Of a DNA stretch of 24,718 bases, positions 15,435-21,718 are shown piece by piece; position 1 is the first letter of the stretch, and every line of letters starts with the position of its first letter. Under the pieces are notes generated by a model. That model saw nothing but the letters and a program-made list of their open reading frames with translations, made no database searches and was not told the DNA's origin. The stretch is from an uncultured Actinomycetes bacterium (GTDB lineage Bacteria > Actinomycetota > Actinomycetes > S36-B12), in the NCBI GenBank assembly GCA_903918595.1, contig CAIXFB010000083.1, forward strand, positions 1 through 24,718, in the 5' to 3' direction. The translations under genes were made by a program, and so were the position numbers.

Positions 15435-16427
15435 TCACTCACCTGCAGGTATCGGAGTCGCCGGTCCTTCAATTGGGACAGTCGGTTCAGGGGTTGCCGC
15501 CTGCTCTTCATTCACCGATGAATCGGTTCCAGGTGCAAGTGGTGAAGGCGAGGGTGACGGGGACCCAACGGGTGCAGACGGGAGGACCGAATCTCGCGGG
15601 TCCTCACGAGGTGGACGCACCACCACTGCAACAACACTGAGTGCGGACACGTTGGCAAATGGCCTGACGGTAGCCACCCGGGTCAGTTGCCCAGCACTGC
15701 CACTCACGTCAACGATCTCACCGATTGGTAACCCGGGCGCATATGGACGGCCACCTCGTGATCCGAAAGTGACAATGGCATCACCCGCGCGCAATTGAGC
15801 AAGGGGGTCGAGCAGTTGAAACTCGAGTGAATCCTGCCGGCCCGTGCCAGAGACGATGCCGATTTCATCGGAGCCCGCTATCCGACCGCCGACCGCGGCA
15901 GATGCATCCACTAACAGCACCACGGTCGAGGAGTTGGTCGTTGTCTTGACCACCCGACCAACAAGACCTTGGCCATTGATGACAGTCATGTCTTGTTCGA
16001 TGCCATCGTTGGTACCCGTGTCGATGGTGACTGTCCAAGCGAAACCTTGTGCCGGGCCCACTGCAATAACTTCTGCAGGAATAATTCGATACCTACCAAC
16101 ACCAGCCACTCGCAACAGTTCATCCAACGCTTCTGCCCGCGCGCGATCGTTTGCGCCCATTTCGACGAGCAGTTTTAAGTTGTCGTTTTCAGCGCGGAGT
16201 TCACCGATCTGCGCAGCCTGGTCCCGTTGCCTACTCCACCAGTCGCTTGCGCCGATCACGGGAGAGAACACTGTGGTGGCCGCGCGTTGCACTCCACCAA
16301 ATACAGCCGAAGCGGCCGCTCGAGCGCTGGAGAAGGGTCCATCGCCACCGCGGAGATCGAGAATCACAAACGTGAGGGATGCCACGACCAAGACCGCAAG
16401 AACGATCCGGGTACGGCGAGGCAGCAT
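15435..16427 (-). CDS. mreC: Rod shape-determining protein MreC
   Basis: 330 residues. One membrane anchor (about 7-24), a coiled-coil (about 65-105, with ELRAENDNLKLLVEM), then the MreC beta-barrel domain with VIAVGPAQGFAWTVTID, GLVGRVV and DAIVTFGSRGG. After about residue 275 the tail is rich in Pro, Ser, Thr and Glu (PSPSPSPLAPG, ATPEPTVPIEGP), likely disordered and outside the membrane. MreC scaffolds PBP2-RodA. The start lies 12 bases after the mreB stop, and the gap has no ribosome-binding sequence, so coupling to mreB is likely. Confidence 0.96.
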   Translation of the reverse strand: MLPRRTRIVLAVLVVASLTFVILDLRGGDGPFSSARAAASAVFGGVQRAATTVFSPVIGASDWWSRQRDQAAQIGELRAENDNLKLLVEMGANDRARAEALDELLRVAGVGRYRIIPAEVIAVGPAQGFAWTVTIDTGTNDGIEQDMTVINGQGLVGRVVKTTTNSSTVVLLVDASAAVGGRIAGSDEIGIVSGTGRQDSLEFQLLDPLAQLRAGDAIVTFGSRGGRPYAPGLPIGEIVDVSGSAGQLTRVATVRPFANVSALSVVAVVVRPPREDPRDSVLPSAPVGSPSPSPSPLAPGTDSSVNEEQAATPEPTVPIEGPATPIPAGE

Positions 16428-16439
16428 GGTGGCGGTTGG

Positions 16440-17468
16440 TTAGCGACGGGGTTCGGAGACCAGAACCTGCTGCAGGGCGTCAAACTCCTCTACACACTTG
16501 CCCGAGCCAAGCGCCACGCAGTCCAATGGGTTATCAGCGATGATGATGGGCATTCCGGTTTCGTGGCGAAGGCGCTCATCGAGTCCGCGCAGAAGAGCTC
16601 CACCACCGGTGAGCACGATCCCGCGATCCATGATGTCGCCAGAAAGTTCAGGTGGTGTGCGATCCAGAGTCGCCTTTACCGCATCCACAATCGCGTTAAC
16701 CGGCTCATCAATTGCACGCCTGATTTCCTCAGCGGACACAACGACGGTGCGTGGCAAACCCGTGATCAGATCTCGGCCGCGAATTTCCGCGTGAGGCTCA
16801 TCTGGCATCGGGAACGCCGAACCAATGGCGATCTTGATCTCTTCAGCGGTGCGCTCGCCCAGCATCAGCGAGTACTCCTTCTTGACGTACTGAATGATCG
16901 CGCTGTCTAGTTCGTCGCCGCCAACACGCACGGACAAACTCGTCACGATGCCGCCCAGAGAAATAACAGCGACTTCGGAGGTGCCGCCACCGATGTCAAC
17001 AACGAGGTTGCCCATCGGCTCGTGCACCGGAAGACCAGCACCAATCGCAGCAGCCATCGGTTCCTCGATGATGAAAACTTTACGCGCGCCAGCCGCATAA
17101 CCGGCATCCTTGACTGCGCGCTGCTCAACTCCGGTGATGCCCGAGGGCACGCACACAATCAGACGTGGCTTTGCCAGATGACGACGACGATGCACCTTTT
17201 GGATGAAGTAGCGGAGCATGCGCTCTGTGGTGTCGAAGTCGGCAATCACACCGTCTTTCAATGGTCGAATCGCCACGATGTTTCCGGGAGTGCGACCGAT
17301 CATCCGCTTCGCTTCAGATCCCACCGCCAAAATTCCACCCGTGTTGCTGTTAATGGCAACGACGGAAGGCTCGTTCAAGACGATGCCTCGGCCGCGTACA
17401 TACACAAGGGTGTTCGCGGTTCCGAGATCGACGGCCATGTCGCGGCCTACGAACGAGGAATGAGCCAT
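16440..17468 (-). CDS. mreB: Rod shape-determining protein MreB (bacterial actin)
   Basis: 342 residues from ATG at 17468, with GAAAGG about 10 bases upstream; an earlier GTG at 17486 has no site. Actin-type nucleotide motifs are phosphate-1 DLGTANT (14-20), phosphate-2 VVDIGGGTSEVAVIS, and the adenosine motif IVLTGGGALLRGLDE near the C-terminus. VPSGITGVEQRAVKDA and EEPMAAAIGAGLPV are also typical. MreB forms membrane-bound filaments that direct lateral wall growth, so the cells are probably rod-shaped at least in part. A weak -10-like TACCAT (17528-17523) and a small hairpin (17497-17510) lie in the 78-base upstream gap. Confidence 0.98.
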   Translation of the reverse strand: MAHSSFVGRDMAVDLGTANTLVYVRGRGIVLNEPSVVAINSNTGGILAVGSEAKRMIGRTPGNIVAIRPLKDGVIADFDTTERMLRYFIQKVHRRRHLAKPRLIVCVPSGITGVEQRAVKDAGYAAGARKVFIIEEPMAAAIGAGLPVHEPMGNLVVDIGGGTSEVAVISLGGIVTSLSVRVGGDELDSAIIQYVKKEYSLMLGERTAEEIKIAIGSAFPMPDEPHAEIRGRDLITGLPRTVVVSAEEIRRAIDEPVNAIVDAVKATLDRTPPELSGDIMDRGIVLTGGGALLRGLDERLRHETGMPIIIADNPLDCVALGSGKCVEEFDALQQVLVSEPRR

Positions 17469-17546
17469 GGGGAGCTGGCCTTTCACCTAGAGGAACCGCT
17501 CGAGAGCGGGACGTACCTGCCCATGGTAGCCGTTCTACAGTTCCGG
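17469..17546 (-). promoter_or_regulatory. Possible mreB leader/promoter region
   Basis: The 78-base gap ahead of mreB contains TACCAT (17528-17523, minus strand), which fits TANNNT, without a recognisable -35 box, and further down a small hairpin CCGCT-CTCG-AGCGG (17510-17497). Either could be chance. It is the longest gap between folC and mreC, so a separate mreB promoter here is reasonable. Confidence 0.25.
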
Positions 17547-18938
17547 CTACTCCGCCGCAATCCGTCGGGCTCTGTTGATCTCAATTTGCCTCAGCCGGTC
17601 ATCGAGTCGAAGGACGGCATCACCCTCAAGAGGAAGTTCGAAGGCAGCCGCCACAACCTGCCCCAGATCAGCCCGATAGTCGTGTCCCATACTCTGAAAA
17701 TCCCCCGGTTTCACATTCGTGGCAAACAGGGTGTCAATGAGAACCTGCGCCCAGGTGATCCCCGGCTTCCATTCCATCGAGGTGGGAACATGCCGGCCGC
17801 GCGGTCCAGCACTGAGCCAGGTGGGGCGTCGATGGGCTAGATCAGGGCGAAACCGCACCACCGGGTCTCCGTCGTGCTCAAGAAACCACACTCGTGGACG
17901 GGCGCCGGGAAATGCCACCGGGATCTGCTCAGGCCGGTCAACGGTGATCGACTCGCCTGCACACAGTTCGTGGAATTGGTCGGATGCAACACCGCCCGGG
18001 GTGCCCACCCAGAGTGCGTGCGAGATTCCGTAATAGTCCAGGTCCGCAGGTCCTGCATTGACCGCTGCCTCCTGCACTCGCGCACCCAGGCTCTCGCCAT
18101 ACAACAGCAACGTAGGTCGATGTGTTGGCTCTGAAAGTTCTTCGTGGATTGCATCCAAGAGAAGGCGCTGCGTGCGCGCAGCAAGTTCCACTTTGCCCAA
18201 CGAGAGAAAACTCGGCAAGAGTCCGTAGCCAATCGCTACCACTGCACAATCTCCACCGGAAAGAATCTCAAGGATGTCAACAGGTGTGGGATTAGCGAAT
18301 CCGGATCCGGCAGGCGCCTCGATGAGCAGATACTTCCGATCGAATGCGCCGGTGCGCCGCAACTCGGCCATGGCTAATCCGACGCGCTGTTCAACGCTCG
18401 ATGCCGCATCCACTCCGATGAAGACCCGAATCGGCTCCGCGGTCCGCGCAGTACCTGTGACGTATTCCGAATCATCGGCGGTCGTGACAGAGCCAACAAA
18501 ACGGGCACCTTCACGGCCAAGTTCAGTAAGCGCGACCAAAGATTCCGAGCCACCACTTACCAAGGGATTAGTAGGCGCAACCGCGAATCCCTCATCGAGT
18601 GCTCGGCTTTGCTCCGTCATTGAGGCAATCACCCGTGAAAAACCGATCTGCCCAGCTATCACCGCACCGGCAGTCGCTCCGGCAATCGTCAAAGCTGGGA
18701 TCCACGAGCTCGAACCACCATTGTCTGAAGATGCACGTTTGATCGTGACCGAACGGGTTGCAGACACCACTGTGCCAACGGCCGTGCCGACTACCGCACC
18801 TCCCGCTGCGCCTACAGCGAATGGGAACACGGTGCGCACTCGATCAGGCCACGCCACCAGAGTCTCACCCCGAGATAACGCAGTCACTACTCCCGCAGTG
18901 ACAAGCCCAGAAAGCGCACCCAACCGGCGAGCAACCAT
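17547..18938 (-). CDS. Alpha/beta-hydrolase membrane protein, Abhydrolase_9 family
   Basis: 463 residues. The N-terminal third is hydrophobic with Gly/Ala-rich spans (AVGAAGGAVVGTAVGTVVSA; IPALTIAGATAGAVIAGQIG), and the rest is an alpha/beta-hydrolase domain. The nucleophile is Ser283 in LYGESLGA; GYGLLPSFLSLGKVELA, WVGTPGG, FLEHDGDPVVRF and SMGHDYRAD follow, with the H of GHDYR a candidate catalytic histidine. These match the actinobacterial Abhydrolase_9 (DUF2319) family, whose substrate is not established. It starts 21 bases after ndk and ends 78 bases before mreB. No strong ribosome-binding site is visible at ATG 18938. An envelope or lipid role is only a suggestion from the membrane part and the mre neighbourhood. 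Confidence 0.88.
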   Translation of the reverse strand: MVARRLGALSGLVTAGVVTALSRGETLVAWPDRVRTVFPFAVGAAGGAVVGTAVGTVVSATRSVTIKRASSDNGGSSSWIPALTIAGATAGAVIAGQIGFSRVIASMTEQSRALDEGFAVAPTNPLVSGGSESLVALTELGREGARFVGSVTTADDSEYVTGTARTAEPIRVFIGVDAASSVEQRVGLAMAELRRTGAFDRKYLLIEAPAGSGFANPTPVDILEILSGGDCAVVAIGYGLLPSFLSLGKVELAARTQRLLLDAIHEELSEPTHRPTLLLYGESLGARVQEAAVNAGPADLDYYGISHALWVGTPGGVASDQFHELCAGESITVDRPEQIPVAFPGARPRVWFLEHDGDPVVRFRPDLAHRRPTWLSAGPRGRHVPTSMEWKPGITWAQVLIDTLFATNVKPGDFQSMGHDYRADLGQVVAAAFELPLEGDAVLRLDDRLRQIEINRARRIAAE

Positions 18939-18959
18939 GACGAGTTACATCCCTAATCG

Positions 18960-19373
18960 CTAAGCGGATAACCCGGGGAAGAACAATGCGATCTCGCGAG
19001 CAGCGGACTCTGGTGAGTCAGAGCCATGTGTGACGTTGTTCTGCGTTTCTGTGGCGAGGTCGCCACGGATTGTTCCTGGGGCTGCGTTCACCGGATTGGT
19101 AGCACCCATCATCGAACGCCACGAGACGATCGCTTCATTTCCCTCGATCACGGCTGCAACCAGCGGCGCCGACGTGATGAAGGCAACCAAATCATCAAAG
19201 AAGGGCTTGCCCTCGTGCTCGCCGTAGTGGTTCTCGGCAATCTCGCGAGTGAGGGTGCGCTGCTCCAGGGCAACAATCTTGTAGCCCTTGCGCTCGATGC
19301 GACCAAGAACTTCACCGACGAGTCCGCGTGCAACGCCATCGGGCTTGATCAGGACAAGGGTGCGCTCTGACAC
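18960..19373 (-). CDS. ndk: Nucleoside diphosphate kinase
   Basis: 137 residues from GTG at 19373, reading M-S-E-R-T-L-V-L-I-K-P-D-G, the family start, with GAGGAG 7 bases upstream. The longer open frame (to 19523) has no family similarity and no site. The phospho-accepting histidine is H116 in NVTHGSDS; GRIERKGYKIVALE and MMGATNPVNAAPGTIRGD (in two parts) are also diagnostic. It moves the gamma phosphate between NTPs and NDPs. It lies 52 bases after the DUF4233 gene. Confidence 0.98.
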   Translation of the reverse strand: MSERTLVLIKPDGVARGLVGEVLGRIERKGYKIVALEQRTLTREIAENHYGEHEGKPFFDDLVAFITSAPLVAAVIEGNEAIVSWRSMMGATNPVNAAPGTIRGDLATETQNNVTHGSDSPESAAREIALFFPGLSA

Positions 19374-19425
19374 AGGAAACTCCTCAGTTGGGCGGCCGTG
19401 CAGCCACGGGTGAACAGCGCTGAGC

Positions 19426-19767
19426 CTACTTGTCGGCCTCGGCTGCCCGTTCGGCCCTGAGCGCATCCACCCGCTGGCCATTGCGCACCGCAAAAAACCA
19501 TAGAACGACGAAAATGCCGCCAATGATGAACATGGTGGGAACGAGGAATCCGAGTGCCAGAACTGCCACCTGAAGAATCCAGCCCAACGTGACGCCCCAC
19601 GGCTTGCCCAACATGGCGATTGCCAGGATCAGCAGCGCCTCGAGTGCTAACACGAGGCCAAGAACCAACCCTTGGTTCGAATCTGGGTAGAGGCCTTGAG
19701 CGAGCGCCCATGCGAGCAGCACGATGATGACTTCCATCGCCAACACGGACGAGCCAAGAACTCTCAT
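19426..19767 (-). CDS. DUF4233 membrane protein
   Basis: 113 residues from ATG at 19767, one base after the folC stop and with GGAAAGG 6 bases upstream. Four hydrophobic spans at about 5-25, 33-53, 60-77 and 78-95, then a charged C-terminal tail RVDALRAERAAEADK. The MRVLGSSVLAMEVIIVLLA start and LGLVLALEALLI stretch fit DUF4233, a small actinobacterial membrane family regularly found between folC and ndk. No function is known. A longer upstream frame overlaps folC and was discarded. Confidence 0.88.
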   Translation of the reverse strand: MRVLGSSVLAMEVIIVLLAWALAQGLYPDSNQGLVLGLVLALEALLILAIAMLGKPWGVTLGWILQVAVLALGFLVPTMFIIGGIFVVLWFFAVRNGQRVDALRAERAAEADK

Positions 19768-19768
19768 G

Positions 19769-21112
19769 TCAGGCCTTTCCCAGCGCGCGCAACGCATCGC
19801 CGACGAGAACCACGGAGCCGGTGATGATGATCCCGGCCCCTCCATCATTGCCCACCTCATCAGCGCGCGCCATCGCCAGATCAAGGGCACCAGCAAAGTC
19901 AGGCGCGAGCGTCACCCGATCATCACCCAAGATTTCTGCAGCGAGTGCAGCGAGTTCAGCCGCGGGCATTGCACGCGGTGATTGCGGTTCGGTGATCACT
20001 ACCTCATGAACAACGGTCTGCATCACTTCTAGAAAACCAGCAGCGTCTTTATCGGCAAGCATGCCGATGACCGCGAGCACAGATGTGAACTGGAAGGAGT
20101 CTTCGATTGCTGCGGCGAGAGATGCAGCACCGTGCGGGTTGTGTGCAGCATCGACGAGCACCGTGGGGCCAGTTCGAACGATCTGCAAACGGCCGGGTGA
20201 CACTGTGGTGGCAAAGCCCTCTCGCACAGCATCTGCATCAAGTGCACTGTCACCACCGAAGAACGATTCCACCGCGGCCAAGGCAAGAGATGCGTTATGT
20301 GCCTGATGAATACCGAACAACGGGAGGAAAACATCGGGATATGAGCCACGAAGTCCTCGGAGCGAAAGCAACTGCCCACCCACCGCTACCGCGCGCTCAG
20401 TGACAGCAAACTCCAATCCTTCGCGAGCAACGGCCGCATCCTGTTCGGCGCAACGCAGCAGGATCACCTCAGCGGCCGCCAAGTCTTGCTGGCCCACCAC
20501 CACAGTTGCACCCGCCTTGATCACTCCGGCCTTTTCTTCAGCGATTTCAGTCAAGGTTTCGCCGAGGTATTCAGTGTGATCGAGACCGATCGGGGTTATG
20601 ACCGCTACAGCAGCATCGGCAACGTTCGTTGCATCCCATGAACCACCCATGCCCACTTCGATGACCGCCACATCAACTGGTGCATCAGCGAAAGCCGCGT
20701 AAGCCAGGGCGGTCATCACTTCAAAGTAGGACAACGTGGTGCCACCATCGGCAGTCGAGTTCTGGTCAACAATCGCCACATAGGGAGCGATATCGCGCCA
20801 TGCATCGAGAAGGCGACCAGCTTCGATCGGCTCACCCTCTAAACAAATGCGCTCGCGTGGATCCACCAAGTGGGGTGAGGTGTAGAGCCCCGTTCGCAAA
20901 CCGAAGGAGCGGAGCAGCGAATCCACCATGCGGGCGGTTGATGACTTTCCGTTAGTGCCGGCGATCGTGATCACGGGGTAGGAGCGCTGCGGATCCCCCA
21001 TGAGTTCCATGACCGAGGCAATCCGGGCAAGGGACGGTGCGATGCGCGATTCTGGCCAACGCGAATTGAGTTCACCCCACAGTTCGTCGAGCGATGAGGG
21101 GGAATTGATCAT
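19769..21112 (-). CDS. folC: Folylpolyglutamate synthase / dihydrofolate synthase
   Basis: 447 residues. It adds glutamate to folates (and, in many bacteria, also to dihydropteroate). The P-loop is GTNGKSST (52-59) in VITIAGTNGKSS; YTSPHLVDPRERI, VIEVGMGGSWDATN, ITPIGLDHTEYLG, the EEKAGVIK lysine region and LVDAAHNPHG (C-terminal ligase domain) follow in the family order. ATG at 21112 is only 23 bases from the divergent PPOX gene. A -10-like TAGACT ends 7 bases before the ATG, so the message may start at or very near the start codon. DUF4233 begins one base after its stop. Confidence 0.97.
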   Translation of the reverse strand: MINSPSSLDELWGELNSRWPESRIAPSLARIASVMELMGDPQRSYPVITIAGTNGKSSTARMVDSLLRSFGLRTGLYTSPHLVDPRERICLEGEPIEAGRLLDAWRDIAPYVAIVDQNSTADGGTTLSYFEVMTALAYAAFADAPVDVAVIEVGMGGSWDATNVADAAVAVITPIGLDHTEYLGETLTEIAEEKAGVIKAGATVVVGQQDLAAAEVILLRCAEQDAAVAREGLEFAVTERAVAVGGQLLSLRGLRGSYPDVFLPLFGIHQAHNASLALAAVESFFGGDSALDADAVREGFATTVSPGRLQIVRTGPTVLVDAAHNPHGAASLAAAIEDSFQFTSVLAVIGMLADKDAAGFLEVMQTVVHEVVITEPQSPRAMPAAELAALAAEILGDDRVTLAPDFAGALDLAMARADEVGNDGGAGIIITGSVVLVGDALRALGKA

Positions 21113-21119
21113 GCCCTCA

Positions 21120-21129
21120 AGTCTAGGGT
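21120..21129. promoter_or_regulatory. Overlapping divergent -10 boxes for folC and PPOX
   Basis: In the 23-base folC/PPOX gap the plus strand has TAGGGT (21124-21129) ending 6 bases before the PPOX ATG, and the minus strand has TAGACT (21125-21120) ending 7 bases before the folC ATG. The two boxes share two base pairs. Both fit TANNNT and stand where a leaderless transcript would begin at the A of ATG. No clear -35 box is present on either side. Confidence 0.5.
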
Positions 21130-21135
21130 GCCTTC

Positions 21136-21693
21136 ATGGCACAGGTACTGGATGGAATCAACGCTGAGCTCGGCACGTGGCTCATGGCGCAGCCGATGTT
21201 TTTCGTGGCGACCGCGCCACTGTCTGCAGATCAGCACGTGAACTGTTCACCAAAAGGACTCGTCGGCACTTTCACCGTGATCGACGAGCACCACATCGCC
21301 TACTTGGACCTGACCGGCAGTGGCATCGAAACAATCGCGCACCTGCAAGAGAACGGCCGGATCGTGGTGATGTTCATGGCGATTGATGGCAAGCCGCGCA
21401 TCGTGCGGCTGCACGGCCAGGGCCACGTCGTACTTCCGCACGATCCTGATTTTGCGAGTCTGGTCACCAGATTTGACCATCATGAGGGCACCAGATCAGT
21501 CATCGTCGTCGACGTTGAGCGGGTTTCCGACTCATGCGGATATGCGGTGCCAAAGCTCACCTTGGTGCAGGAGCGCAAGATTTTGGATCTGGACGCGGCT
21601 AAACGCGGGCCAGAAGGACTCGCTCAATTTCGGGCCGAATACAACGAGACCAGCATCGATGGCATTCCCGGACTCGCCATGACTAAGGACTAA
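21136..21693 (+). CDS. Pyridoxamine 5'-phosphate oxidase-like (PPOX) split-barrel protein
   Basis: 185 residues. It begins MAQVLDGINAELGTWLMAQPMFFVATAPLS (quoted in parts: LGTWLMAQ, FFVATAPLS), then HVNCSPKGLVGTFTVID, YLDLTGSGIETIAHLQENGRIVVMF (in parts), and RIVRLHGQGHVV, a typical FMN-binding split-barrel arrangement of the Putative_PNPOx type. Actual cofactor (FMN, F420, haem) and substrate cannot be read from the sequence. The C-terminal half has SCGYAVPKLTLVQER. ATG at 21136 lacks a ribosome-binding site but has a -10 box just upstream. It is one of only two plus-strand genes and ends 25 bases before valS, so the two may be co-transcribed. Confidence 0.88.
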   Translation: MAQVLDGINAELGTWLMAQPMFFVATAPLSADQHVNCSPKGLVGTFTVIDEHHIAYLDLTGSGIETIAHLQENGRIVVMFMAIDGKPRIVRLHGQGHVVLPHDPDFASLVTRFDHHEGTRSVIVVDVERVSDSCGYAVPKLTLVQERKILDLDAAKRGPEGLAQFRAEYNETSIDGIPGLAMTKD

Positions 21694-21704
21694 TCCCCGC
21701 CGCC

Positions 21705-21710
21705 TAAGAT
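21705..21710 (+). promoter_or_regulatory. -10 box for a leaderless valS transcript
   Basis: TAAGAT ends 8 bases before the valS ATG at 21719, in the short gap after PPOX. The gap contains no AGGAG-like sequence. This places a transcription start at or next to the ATG. No -35 match was seen, and valS may also be reached by read-through from PPOX. Confidence 0.45.
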
Positions 21711-21718
21711 TGCCCACC

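Noticed and set aside
17022..17840. 272-codon plus-strand open frame
   Set aside because: Antisense to mreB and the Abhydrolase_9 gene, no protein-family resemblance.
19374..19425. CCGTG-GCTG-CACGG hairpin between the DUF4233 gene and ndk
   Set aside because: Five-base stem without T-run in a short co-directional gap; not enough to call a regulatory element.
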